A stretch of DNA of 64,000 nt, from contig WHVD01000068.1 in the NCBI GenBank assembly GCA_015178975.1, positions 62,001 through 126,000 on the forward strand, given 5' to 3'. The stretch is from Hysterangium stoloniferum (Eukaryota; Basidiomycota; Agaricomycetes; Hysterangiales; Hysterangiaceae). The translations under genes were made by a program, and so were the position numbers. This document shows positions 54,101-64,000 of the stretch, piece after piece (positions within the stretch are counted from its first letter, which is position 1; each line of letters starts with the position of its first letter). The notes under the pieces were generated by a model. The model ran no database searches and was not told where the DNA came from. It saw only the letters and a program-made list of their open reading frames with translations.

Positions 54101-56125
54101 AGGCTCAGCTGCGCCAAGTACTTGACTCATCACTGAACAGAACTCTGACAGGAATTTTGAATGTGGGTCTTCTTCACCTTGAACACCCGTTCCATGATCG
54201 TCTGGTGCAATTTGTGACAGAATGAAGTAATATAAGTCGTTAAGCTCTCGAGGGCTGTGCCGCATGATATGGTGGAATCGTGTCTTAGGAGTCCAACCAC
54301 GTGTGTCTTTGATATATTCGCAAGCTATCCGTGCCCACTCAAAAAGCCCTTCAGCTTTCTTGGCCAGAGATGTGAACTCGCCCTTTCCTAGACTGGTAAT
54401 CTCTTTCAGCTTGTTCTCGACATAAGTCCGGACGTCATGCTCTGCAGAGTCCTGCGGAATATCATCCATGGAAACTCGTGTGATGTGGTCGACTCCTTTA
54501 AATTGGTCTGATATGTCATCAAGGGGACGGGATGTGACGATGATCCGAAAATTGTCAGGAAGTTTAGTAACACGTGGAATGCCAGTATCATCAAGTTTAC
54601 TGGACAAAACACGAAGGAGGTGCTCTCGCGTCACAGCTTCTCCGCTTTCATCCAATGCATCTATGACAATGACTACAGGCCCCGCATGCGACCCGTGCAT
54701 TTTCTTCAGAGGTTCCATTATAAGCTTGTGCCACTGCTGTAGGGTGTCAACCGTACCCTTCAGTTGCATGTTATCCTTAACAGCGTTCGCCAGTGCTAGC
54801 CTCATCGCAGGATCGACATCCGCGAGGTCCCGAGCGATAGTCGAGAAGACTTTTTCGTGGCGCCGATCACTTGTTCTGTTACGGTCGAAGCAGAAGCATG
54901 AACCGAGGGCTCCAACATCCTTGCACCACCGAGCTATCGTGTGAGCGATTGCTGATTTACCTTTCCCTGCAGGACCAGATAGCCACAGGATACGGGGAAC
55001 GTCACTTCCTGTCATGGAGATCCAATCAACGATATACTTAAGGATCCCTTCACGTGTGTTCGGCAGGCATTGTTTCGCGGTGTTTAACCCAGCGCCACTT
55101 GCATAGATTATCCCGTTAATGTCGAGTGTTTCAGCTGGAGAGACAAATTAGTGAATATCCAGTCAAAGGCACGAAGATTTCCTTGCCTAGGTGATGAACA
55201 AAGAGCTCTACATCCCGAATGGCACTATCTCGGAACTGCTGCATGAGATCATCCAAGACCCTATTGTATTTTCGGATCGTGTTGTCCGTCTCTGAGATGA
55301 TGTTTTTACCAAGCCTATTCCCTGCCATACGATATGTGAATGAACGTCCGTGAAGCGCGGTAGGACATTGATGGTTGATTACTCACAGAAGGTTTTGGTC
55401 TCCGAATAACGACCGATGAAATCCGCACATTCGAGAGTTTGCTGAACAAGCTTCCCAAAGACAGCATCCATCGACGGGTTCTTGCGCAGCTTCTCTTGTT
55501 CTTCAGCCAGGAAATGGTAGACGTTGCCCAGCTTTTTGAGTAGCTCAAGTATAGATGTGTCACGTTCCGCTTGGGCAAGTACCATCTGCGAGAGGTTTTC
55601 GGTGGAATAAAATTCTGTATGGAAAAACGTACCCTAGAAGCAGCGGAAAGCATTCCCAAGGCCAGCTTGATATATGGATGGACCTAATCAGAATAAAATG
55701 AGCCTCTCCATTCCAAGAAATTACAAGACATACATCACCGATCTCCTTTATCACGCTGTCGAACACCTTGAGCGGCTGGAGGTACATCGTTTCAATGTTT
55801 TCCAAAGTATCAAGGTCGCCCTCCGCGGTACCAAGGTAACTTGTCACAGATTGGGAATAACCCTGAAGCGTTTTCATGTGACTTGTGCTGTGCTTGGCAC
55901 CGTCAAGTGCCCGATTTGCCTGCTCAGAACCGATTGACGTCTCGGGTGTAGGTCCACCGGAAGTCTTTTCTACCACTGGCAAATCCTGGACATTTTGTCA
56001 GATGACCACGCAGCGGGATACGGTAAATCACCTACCTCAGTAGGACGAGTAGAGGGGTGGGGGCAACCAGGTCTAGAACGACCAAAATGCTTTGGAGATA
56101 TCGGTGTCACAACAGTATGCAGCAT
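51167..56125 (-). CDS. NACHT-WD40 NLR (STAND) protein
   Basis: Six exons on the minus strand: 56125-56036, 55985-55734, 55683-55633, 55585-55387, 55321-55187, 55134-51167. Introns are 50, 50, 47, 65 and 52 bp; the last has a GC donor (CTAG|GCAAGG). The coding sum is 4695 nt, 1564 residues, in frame throughout. Order: helical N-terminal domain of fungal STAND proteins (HPYIKLALGMLSAAS, FGKLVQQTLECADFI, SETDNTIRKYNRVL); NACHT ATPase with Walker A GPAGKGKS (about residues 296-303) and Walker B VVIVIDALDE (about 396-405), preceded by CLPNTREGILKYIVDWI; a helical region; 14 WD40 repeats (about 872-1474); a short tail (LLFWVPPGFREPFY). Such proteins act in the cytosol as ligand-triggered switches in fungal self/non-self recognition and programmed cell death; the ligand here is unknown. 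No stop, CpGs kept. The start ATG at 56125 is the least certain part. Confidence 0.92.
51440..53246 (-). repeat. Fourteen 129-bp WD40-coding repeats
   Basis: Each unit encodes 43 residues of the form EGHTxxVxSVSFSPDGTxIV, then SGSGDxTIRLWDAATGKPLQEPL. Variation is concentrated at the positions after GHT, around V, and at R/G/S before D and N/K after it. Units are near identical at DNA level, which fits recombination-driven concerted evolution. Fourteen units suit two seven-blade propellers. The plus-strand frame 51787-52656 is an antisense shadow. Confidence 0.95.
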
Positions 56126-56193
56126 CCATCTGGACATACCAAACTATCCTTAACCGTGCGCAGGGATTCTTTGATGTGGCTTCTTAGCTGAGG

Positions 56194-56529
56194 TTGGCCG
56201 AGAAATGCATCAGGAGGCAAGCCTTCAAAATCAGATCCCAGAACTACCTACTCTTTGAAGAGACTTTTCCTGCGACACTGGAACACGAGATTCACGCTGC
56301 GCGAGATTATCATTGTCCTCACTCATCACGAATGGCTACAATGAACACCAAGTTGGAGGGCGAAAAGCAGGAAGCGTTAGATCCTCTGGTTCAGGAGTTA
56401 GAAGAGAAAGGAAGCCGAGCCCGCGCTAATGGTGCGAAAGTGCCGCGCAGGGGCCATGGGAAAGTGCTGCGCAGGGTGTCGCGACTGCCGCGAACACCTC
56501 AAAATGCCCTCAAAAATACATTTGACTAG
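56194..56529 (+). CDS. Small open frame upstream of the NLR, doubtful
   Basis: 111 codons, MAEKCIRRQAFKIRSQN onward, divergent from the NLR. Has a Lys/Glu-rich middle and Arg-rich end (KVPRRGHGKVLRRVSRLPR). No family was recognised; it could be chance in the NLR promoter region. A gtgccgcgcaggg / gtgctgcgcaggg duplication lies in it, with inverse-like words near 56748-56780. Confidence 0.2.
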   Translation: MAEKCIRRQAFKIRSQNYLLFEETFPATLEHEIHAARDYHCPHSSRMATMNTKLEGEKQEALDPLVQELEEKGSRARANGAKVPRRGHGKVLRRVSRLPRTPQNALKNTFD

Positions 56530-57061
56530 CATAAATGGATATAACTGTCCATCTATTCTTCATAATATATCGATATGTGTACTGGGGGCCTGTTAATTTA
56601 CTGTAAAACTTAGTTTTAATGTTTAAAATGGTGTATTAGGCCCTTTTCTAATAGCATATATCATTTAACATAATACTTTGAGTATTACCTTTCAAAATAT
56701 GACTCTGTTTTAGTTTGAAACCAAAATGCGGCAATTACCCACTTTTCGCAGCACCCTCACAGCAGTGCGCGGCACCCATTGCTGTGTTGGAGTTGGAAAT
56801 CTTTTGAGCCTCTGGCAGTCAACTTCTGCAATGCCTACCCAAATCACATTATATTCCTTTTTGAGACTTTTATTAGCCTTTCTATTAATCCATTGCTATT
56901 TGTGATTTTTTTCTTTCCAGTTGCTTTACACTTCTGTAAGAGTTGTGAGAATTTGTTGCTTTGTGTTATAACCCATTCTCAGATACTTCAGTATCTGATG
57001 CATCTGAATTTATGCCCCAATCTGACTTCCACCTCAACATCTAATCCCAACCTCTGACTAC

Positions 57062-57305
57062 GGAACATTATAGTTCCCACATCTTCCATATCTTCCCCTT
57101 GTTCTGCATTTGGTAACTTGTCTGCTGACAAGTATTCACTCGTTTGTTTAGTGTTCCCATTTCAGAATAATCTTTCCCTAGTCTGTCTTATTGTATTCCC
57201 ATTTTAGAATACTCACATTTCTATCTTATTGTGGTCTTAGTTTGTAGTACAATAACAAGAAAACTTATATTAGTTTCTGCAAATTTGTACTTTACTTTCA
57301 TTTGT
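57062..57305 (+). mobile_element. LTR remnant, family A/B
   Basis: Inverse of the 3' half of the family B LTR (8640-8830): gtagtacaataacaagaaaac and caagtattcactcgtttg words match. Ends are lost. 56530-57061 and 57306-57906 show no gene. Confidence 0.6.
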
Positions 57306-57906
57306 CTAAGTTCCTTTTCCCTGGCACTCTCTACTGCTTTTGTGATTGCTGTCTGTAAGTATAAGTGGAGTAATTGAAAGTGAGTCCATTCCCTGTAATT
57401 ATTTTCACCATTTTTGGCTTAGAAATAATTCATACAGCTAACATTGACCTTCCATTCTGTAGGTTTTGGCTTTATTGCTGTTTCTATTCTCCCTGTGAGA
57501 TACAGGCCACCTCCAGGTTAGTATTAATGCCATCTCTGATGCTGTTAAAGTTTATTCATGATTTCTTTTTTACATTTTTGACTTATTTTAGCCTAAATCA
57601 TTTCAACCATCTCCCTCTCCTCTCTCCCCTCTTTTGCAGGTTTTCTGTCTCTGCTGCTACAGGTTGGCCTGCCAGACTTAGCTTGAATTTTTGTTTTTGT
57701 TTTGTGGTGCTTCCCAATTGGTGCAAGTGTGCCATATTGGTGAACAGGTCTGTTGATTGTGAAGTATACCTATACAACCTTTGTTTGCTGTTGCCAAGTA
57801 TATTACACTGGCATTTTTCTCTTGAGTGGATCCTTCTATTATTATGGATCAAATACCTGAATGTAATCAGGAGGAGGAGTGATGGCAGTGTAGGGACCAA
57901 CTGCAA

Positions 57907-58918
57907 ATGACATCCCCCTCTGACCACCATCGACGTTTAGCTGTGAATAATCATGATGTTCCATCCCCTGATCAACCATTTTCACATGCCCATGGTGTTG
58001 CAGGTCAATCTGATAATCCATTTTTGGTGGCCCAGCAACCACCAGAATTGCCTCACCACAATGTAATTGCTGCAGGTAGTTCTGCTACAGGTAGTTCTGC
58101 TACAGGTAGTTCTGCTGCAGGTAGTTCTGCTACAGGTAGTTCTGCTACAGGTAGTTCTGCTGCAGGTAGTTCTGCTGCAGGTAGTTCTGCTGCAGGTAGT
58201 TCTGCTGCAGGTAGTTCTGCTGCAGGTAGTTCTGCTGCAGGTAGTTCTGCTGCAGGTAGTTCTGCTGCAGGTAGTTCTGCTGCAGGTAGTTCTGCTACAG
58301 GTAGGTCTGTTTCAGGTGGATCTGCTACAGGTAGGTCTGCTGCAGGTGGCTCTGCTGCAGGTAGGTAGCTCTGTTCCAATTGGCTCTGCTGCAATGGATA
58401 TTTTGCATGCTCAGTATGCAGCTTTGTCACCATTACAACAACCTATTTGTAGGCAAAGAAATACAACTGCTCAACCACAGGCACCAACTGCCCAATTAGC
58501 ACCTGTAGATCAAGCTATCCAGCCTGCAATTGGTTCTGTTACAGTGGCTGCTCTGCATGCTCAGTATTCTGCTTTGCCACCTTTACAACAACCTGCTCAA
58601 CCACAGCCACTAATTTTACAGTCAGCACCATATCCACACCATGGTCATCAACCAGGAAATGTACCTGTACAACCACAGCTGCCAGTACAACAAAATCATC
58701 CATCTGCACTACTGCACCATGATCATCCACCCATTAATGCAGTTCAACAAATCCAGGCACAGCTACCCATTTTGCAGTTAGTACCACCACCACAACAACA
58801 ACCACCTATTATTCAGTGGGCCCCACCACAGTACCACTATCTACCTGGAAATCCAGCTCTACAACAACAACAACAACCTATATTGCAGTGGGCACCACCA
58901 CAGCTCCACCATAGAGGA
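57907..58918 (+). pseudogene. Helitron protein N-terminal Q/P-rich region with GSSAA repeats
   Basis: ATG at 57907 opens MTSPSDHHRRLAVNNHDVPS, then about 20 copies of a GSSAA/GSSAT unit, stopping at 58366. A neighbouring frame takes over with IGSAAMDILHAQYAALSPLQ, a second HAQYSALPPLQQP, and QQQPPIIQWAPPQYHYLPGN up to 58918. The change of frame implies one indel at the end of the minisatellite. The text then continues past element E at 60600 (GNPAQQQQQPLQLAPPPAIP). Confidence 0.55.
58070..58365. repeat. 15-bp minisatellite
   Basis: About twenty units of ggtagttctgctgca with gctaca variants, the last few diverged. Open in several frames and on both strands, producing spurious long frames (LLQVV and PAAEL peptides). 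Confidence 0.97.
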
Positions 58919-60597
58919 TAGTCACAATTCATTGAATACACAAAATTTTATGAAAAACTCCTCATATTTTTAAGTGAGACTATTTCTCCTGGCTATGACT
59001 ACATGTTTTAGGGATTTATATTTCATTAACCCAAAACTTCATCTCTAAGACTTGTACACTCCCTTAAAATGTGCACAAATGTCATGGTTATACAAGATTA
59101 TCTGGGTTGTTACCTAATCTTTGGGATAAAATGCATTCTCTAGTATCTCCATGACTTTTAAAATGTCCACAAACATTATAGTTAACCAAAATTACTCAGG
59201 TTATGACTTAATCTTTTGGATAAGATGCATTCTCTTGTATATTGTTAAGTTCCTGAACAAAGCTCCACAGATTGTCCTGCAGAGGTTTTTCTGGTAACTA
59301 TTTTCCGAACACACACTTTCCAGGTAATAGTCCCACAGACTCCCCAGGTAATAGGTCTGGGGAGTTTCCGGGAATATTAGTAGTACAAGACATTGTGTCA
59401 GAATAGTTACCAGAGAATGGGTAGTATGGCTGAGATGGACTTGGCTTCAGCTTATGGGCTGTGCCCTCGTACACTCATTCAGGCATCCATATTTCGAACT
59501 GACAGAATGCATACAAGGAGATATAGATTCTGGAGTTCCCATGGGAGTTCCGGGAATCAAGCGTGCAGACAGACAAGAGGACTAGAGACTGGGATCAAGG
59601 GAAAACTTGTTCAAGAGTCAAACTTGTTCAGGGGAAAACTAGTTTGAGATTGAAACTGGATTCTAAGTACATGAATATAGCAGACTTATATAGACTGTGA
59701 AATGTAATAATACCAAATCCGGTATTAATGAGAGGCAGAACTATTAAACATAAAATGAAATAAGTAAATACCAAACTAGGTATTAGGGACAGAACAGAGT
59801 GGGAGTGGAGAATGAATCATGACAGGTCATTAGACCATAACTGGAGCAGGGCTCAGTTAGAGGGGTTCGGAAGTCTGGTCGGAGTCCAGTGACTTGGTTC
59901 ACAAGATAGTGTCAGATATAGACAGGTTTGATGTGCAGGAGGTCCAGTGGGTTTTCCAATGACTGGTGTGTGAGATGCAGAGACGGATCATAACAGGAGC
60001 AGGATTCTATGCTCTTTAGAGGGGTTCCGGGAGCCCGGTCAGAGTCCGGTGACTGGTACATAAGACACAGAGTGTCGGGTGTATATAGGGTGGAGTCTGG
60101 AGTCCAGTGGAGTCCAAGGACTGGTGTATGAGACACAGAGGGTTAGGTGCAGACAGGTGGGGTGCGTACAGAGAGTCAGGCATAAATGAGCTGACATGCA
60201 GGCTCCGGTGGGAACTCTGGTTGTAGCTATACAATATAGAGGGTCGGGAGCATGTAGGATGGGTTCCGGGGGCCCGGAGGCCAGCAGGTTTTTTGGTTCC
60301 TGACATATATTATGCAAACCTTCAAATATAGTTCATATAATTTAAATTTATTTGGTTTAGAAAGTTAACCAGAGCTATCTGGCCAACCAATCCATGTTGT
60401 GGAATTTATCCCCAAAAGGATAATCTATATATGTTTGTTTGACTAACTTTTGTCAGATACAAGATAAATATTAATATTTCCTTATTCTCCAGAATATTAT
60501 CTGATAGGCTGAATTTGATTAAATATTAATTTTACAACAAACAATATAAATATATATACTTTAGTGGATAAATAACTTTTAAAGTTTTGGGTTATCC
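58919..60597. mobile_element. Non-coding TIR element E, copy 2, with nested solo LTR
   Basis: Matches 4879-5411 on both sides of the LTR at 59243-60305 (left: tattgaatatacaaaatttt-like start; right: ttgattaaatattaattyta and aaagttttgggtta). It separates two halves of the Helitron N-terminal coding region. Confidence 0.65.
59243..60305 (-). mobile_element. Solo LTR (family D), decayed
   Basis: Starts tgttaagttcctg, ends ggttcctgaca; duplication TATAT at 59238-59242 and 60306-60310. Stem-loop at 59443-59465. Compared with the inverse copy at 61516-62598 it has many CpG to TpG/CpA changes. Confidence 0.92.
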
Positions 60598-61438
60598 TCC
60601 CATCCACCTGGAAATCCAGCTCAACAACAACAACAGCCACTACAGTTAGCCCCACCTCCAGCAATTCCACAGCCTGCAGCCATGCCTCTACTTCTACCTC
60701 CTGTTGCACAATTACCCATTGGATGGCAGCCAGTTGTAGAGGACAGGTTTCCAAGACATGACTTGGGACATATGAATATACAGTGTCCAGACTGTGAAGC
60801 ATTTCACTGGATAGATGAGCATCTCTCATAGTTCTAAGATACATACATCCAAAATTTGGCAAGTGTTGCAAGCAAGGAAAGGTGGCCCTCCCAATACTTG
60901 AGCTAGTCCCTCACACTTTAAGGTCACTCCTTGAGAATAATACAGACAATGGCAAGGAATTTTGGAAAAATATTCAGGCATATAGTAATGCATTTGCATT
61001 TACATCACTCAGTGTCAATTTGGATGAGTCTGTTTTGCAAGGTGGTGGTGGCCCATATGTCTTCAAAATTCATGGTGAATTGTATCACCAGCATGGTTCC
61101 TTGATTCCTTATACAGAAGGTGTATCACATAGTTATGCTCAGCTTTACATCCATGATCCTGCATTGGCAGAGAAGGATGGACTGAGGCAGGCATTGCAGC
61201 AGAGGCAGAATCACAGGGCAAATCGAAACCTAAACAACCAAACCTTTTCTGACCTCCAGGATATGAGGGAGCAATATAATCCCTTTATAGAACTCTATCA
61301 CCAGGCACATGAGTGATTGAGGACACAGGCAGAGACTCCAAGGTTACATGTTAGACTGAGCTACAAGGCTTTTAATGATCCACGATGGTACAACCTTCCA
61401 ACTGGTGATGAACTTGCAGTCATTCTCCCTGGAGAGAG

Positions 61439-61456
61439 TTAGGGTTTAGGGTTTAG
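61439..61456 (+). repeat. Telomere-like tract inside the Helitron
   Basis: ttagggtttagggtttag stands where the inverted copy has ggtgacacagg. It interrupts the coding frame after ILPGE. Confidence 0.85.
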
Positions 61457-61515
61457 TCATGATCCAAGGGATATTATTATTCAGAGAAAGGGTGACCAGT
61501 TCCATCATGTGCATG

Positions 61516-62598
61516 TGTCAGGAACCGGAAAACCCGCCGGCCTCCAGGCCCCCGGACCCCGTCCTACATGCTCCCAACCCTCTATATTGTATAGTTACAA
61601 CCGGAGTTCCCACGGGAGCCTGCACGTCAACTTGTTTATGCCTGACTCTCTGTACGCACCCCACCTGTCTGCACCTAACCCTCTGTGTCTCATACACCAG
61701 TCCTCGGACTCCACCGGACTCCAGAATCCACTCTATGTACACCCGACACTCTGTCTTATGTATCAGTCACCGGACTCTGACCGGACTCCTGGAACCCCTC
61801 TAACAGAGCATAGAACCCTGCTCCTGTTATCTGTCTCTGCGTCTCACACACCAGTCATCGGAAAACCCACCGAACTCCACCGGACCTCCTGCACATCAAG
61901 CCTGTCTATACCCGACACTATATTGTGCACCAAGTCACCGGACTCCGACCGGACTTCCGGAACCCCTCTAACTGAGCCCCGCTCCAGTTATGGTTAAATG
62001 ACCTGTCATGATTCGTTCTCCGCTCCCGTTCCGTTCCGTCCCTAATTCCCAGTTTAGTATTTACTTGTTTCGTTTTATGTTTAATAGTTCTGCCTCTCAT
62101 TAATACCGGATTTGGTATTATTACATTTCACAGTCTATATAAGTCCGCTATATTCATGTACTTAGAATCCAGTTTCAATCTCGAACTAGTTTTCCCCCGA
62201 ACAAGTTTGACCCCCGAACTAGTTTGACCCTTGAACAAGTTTCCCTTCGATCCCAGTCTCTAGTCCTCTTGTCTGTCTGCACGCTCGATTCCCGGAACTC
62301 CCACGGGAACTCCGGAATCTATATCTCCTTGCCTGCATTCTGTCAGTTCGAAATATGGACGCCCGAATGAGTGTACGAGGGCGCAGCCTATAAGCTGAAG
62401 CCAAGTCCATCTCAGTCGTTCTCTGGTAACTATTCTGACACACCTGTCTTGTACTACTAATATCCCCGGAACTCTCCCCGGACCTATTACCCGGGGAGTC
62501 CGTGGGACTATTACCCAGAGAGTGTGTGTTCGGAATATAGTTACCGGAGAAACCTCCGTGGGAATGTCCGTGGATTCTATTTGTTCGGGAACTTAACA
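61516..62598 (+). mobile_element. Solo LTR (family D), young copy
   Basis: Starts tgtcaggaacc, ends ggaacttaaca; duplication GCATG at 61511-61515 and 62599-62603. Removing it restores the Helitron sequence seen at 63270-63310. TATA box tctatataag at 62134-62143, stem-loop at 62380-62402. CpG-rich. Confidence 0.93.
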
Positions 62599-64000
62599 GC
62601 ATGATGCACAAGCCATTTATACACCCCTTCATTATGTCATGCTCTTTCCCAGGAGTGAGTGTGGTTGGTCATGGGACATTCCCTATGTGAATCAAAATTG
62701 GCAGCCTGAGCCTGGACAGCAGGATGAAGAAGGTGAAGATGAAGATAAAAGTTGTAAAGTGACCCAATGTGAATATTATGCCTATCGCCTATTTCCCAGA
62801 GCAAATGAAGCCATGACCATTTTTTATACACAAAAGCTATTCCAGCAGTATATTGTCAATGCCTGGGTCATAACAGGCAGTGCAGATTGAGATTTCTGAG
62901 GGATAATCAACCAAGGTTATGTGCCTCTGTATTGACATCCTGATTTGTAAATGCATCAACCACCTGGTTGTAGAGTTCTGCACGTAACCTTGGTTGATTA
63001 TCTCTCAGAAATCTCAATCTGCACTGTTCTGTTATGGCCCAGGCATTGACAATATACTGCTGGAATAGCTTTTGTGCATAAAACATGGTCATGGCTTCAT
63101 TTGCTCTGGGAAATAGGCGATAGGCATAATATTCACATTGGGTCACTTTACAACTTTTATCTTCATCTTCACCTTCTTCATCCTGCTGTCCAGGCTGGGG
63201 CTGCCAATTTTGATTTGTATAGGGAATGTCCCATGACCAACCATGCTCACCTCTGGGGAAGAGCATGACATAGTGAAGGGGTGTATAAATGGCTTGTGCA
63301 TCATGCACACAATGGAACTGGCCACCCCTTCTCTGAACAATAATAACCCTTGGATCACTATGACCTGTGTCACCCTCTCCAGGGAGAATAACTGCAAGTT
63401 CATCACCAGTTGGAAGGTTGTACCATCGTGGATCATTAAAAACCTTGTAGCTCAGTCTAACATGCAACCTTGGAGTCTCTGCCTGTGTCCTCAATCGTTC
63501 ATGTGCCTGGCGATAGAGTTCTATAAAGGGATTATATTGCTCCATCATATCCTGGAGGTCAGAAAAGGTTTGGTTGTTCAAGTTTCAATTTGCCCTGTGA
63601 TTCTGCCTTTGCTGCAATGCCTTCCTCAGTCCATCCTCCTGTGCCAATGCAGGATCATGGATGTAAAGCTGAGCATAACTATGTGATACACCTTCTGTGT
63701 AAGGAATCAAAGCACCATGCTGGTGATACAATTCACCATGAATTTTGAAGACATATGGGCCACCACCACCTTGCAAGACAGACTCATTTAAATTGACACC
63801 AAGTGATGTAAATGCAAATGCATTATTATATGCCCGAATATTTTTCTGAAATTCTTTGCCATTGTCTGTATTATCCTCAAGGAGGGACCTTAAAGTATGA
63901 GGGACTGGCTCAAGTATTGGGAGGGCCACCTTTCCTTGCTTGCAGCACTTGCCAAATTTTGGATGTATCTTGGAGCTATTTGCCAGACACTCATCTATCC
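62599..64000. repeat. Tail-to-tail Helitron palindrome
   Basis: Plus arm ends ccaaggttatgtgc at 62924; minus arm begins gcacgtaaccttgg at 62980. The 55-bp spacer belongs to the minus copy's coding sequence. The minus arm runs off the window end. Confidence 0.9.
62907..64000 (-). pseudogene. Helitron_like_N domain, minus-strand copy (partial, enters from the right edge)
   Basis: From the right edge the frame reads KFGKCCKQGKVALPILEPV, AFAFTSLGVNLNESVLQGGG, to a TGA at 63585-63587 where the plus copy has CGA (HRAN, stop, NLNNQTF); then QTFSDLQDMMEQYNPFIELY, LPTGDELAVILPGEGDTG, HGWSWDIPYTNQNWQPQPGQ, YYAYRLFPRANEAMTMFYAQ, and ends NQVVDAFTNQDVNTEAHNLG, the last residues coming from the palindrome junction. 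Truncated at the junction, so it cannot make a full Rep/helicase. Confidence 0.8.

Larger units (their letters stand above)
60600..62890 (+). pseudogene. Helitron_like_N domain, plus-strand copy, interrupted
   Basis: 60600-60830: FPRHDLGHMNIQCPDCEAFHWIDEHLS, then a frameshift. 60882-61316: ELVPHTLRSLLENNTDN, AFAFTSLSVNLDESVLQGGGGPY, KIHGELYHQHGSLIPY, ending at a TGA after HQAHE. 61320-61515 goes on in frame pieces, and 62639-62890 (SWDIPYVNQNWQPEPGQ, CEYYAYRLFPRANEAM) follows the solo LTR. This domain precedes the Rep nuclease of Helitrons. Non-functional. Confidence 0.78.
57907..62924 (+). mobile_element. Helitron, plus-strand copy (arm 1 of a palindrome)
   Basis: Contains the N-terminal part of a Helitron Rep/helicase gene, interrupted by element E copy 2 (58919-60597, itself holding a solo LTR) and another solo LTR (61516-62598). 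It ends abruptly at 62924, where an inverted copy begins after a 55-bp spacer. Rep HUH motifs and the helicase are not in this window, nor are the Helitron termini. Confidence 0.72.

Noticed and set aside
57374..57910. 178-codon hydrophobic plus-strand frame
   Set aside because: T-rich DNA readily gives Phe/Leu/Cys-rich frames; no family recognised, and it abuts an LTR remnant.
58053..58433. Minus-strand frame of PAAEL repeats and plus-strand frame of LLQVV repeats
   Set aside because: Alternative readings of the 15-bp minisatellite; only the GSSAA frame connects to Helitron-like sequence.

Overview
The window reads as a transposon graveyard from a filamentous basidiomycete, most likely an Agaricomycete. 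The reasons are the 47-65 bp GT-AG introns, a large NACHT-WD40 (NLR/STAND) gene, chromovirus-type Ty3/gypsy elements, Tc1/mariner, PIF/Harbinger, Helitron and LINE copies, and a decayed VIT/VWA gene. Only two loci look like candidate host genes: an uncharacterised multi-exon gene (about 17.2-19.0 kb, +) and the NLR (51.2-56.1 kb, -). Species cannot be fixed from the sequence alone. Names such as Tc1-A, Gyp-1, Gyp-C, R1-R3 and E are local labels.

Layout. 0.08-3.1 kb: Tc1-A, holding a 5'-truncated LINE and a solo LTR. 3.1-11.9 kb: old gypsy element Gyp-C (-), broken by element E, Tc1-B and another solo LTR. 11.9-13.8 kb: inverted 20-bp minisatellite arrays and AT-rich DNA. 13.8-16.5 kb and 21.5-22.1 kb: three copies of an unclassified repeat (R1-R3) plus a 52-bp tandem array. 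17.2-19.0 kb: the uncharacterised gene. 20.3-21.5 kb: a second LINE 3' end. 23.4-34.7 kb: a PIF/Harbinger element with convergent transposase and accessory genes, split by the structurally complete Gyp-1 (24051-32106, TSD GTGGG) and by Tc1-C (33401-34535). 36.7-37.6 kb: solo LTR. 38.4-39.3 kb: foldback with a tRNA-like sequence. 40.4-42.3 kb: gag-like and VIT/VWA remnants. 43.5-50.6 kb: gypsy fragments, a TIR element with a solo LTR, and a decayed unknown gene. 51.2-56.1 kb: the NLR. 57.9-64 kb: a Helitron in a tail-to-tail palindrome, with two solo LTRs and a second copy of E.

How the parts relate. Nesting is exact at nucleotide level: target duplications of 5 bp (LTR elements), TA (Tc1) and 13-17 bp (LINE) were read directly. 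Many older copies differ from younger ones by CpG to TpG/CpA changes, and catalytic Asp to Asn or CGA to TGA changes recur, which looks like a deamination-based silencing process. The NLR and the 17-19 kb gene keep their CpGs.

Most notable: the gypsy family shows a covarying 11-12 nt complementarity between the presumed RNA 5' end and the site just inside the 5' LTR (Tf1-like self-priming); a stem-loop is conserved across at least five LTR families; and an intron-containing antisense gene with a double C-x2-C-x6-C motif sits downstream of pol in two diverged copies.
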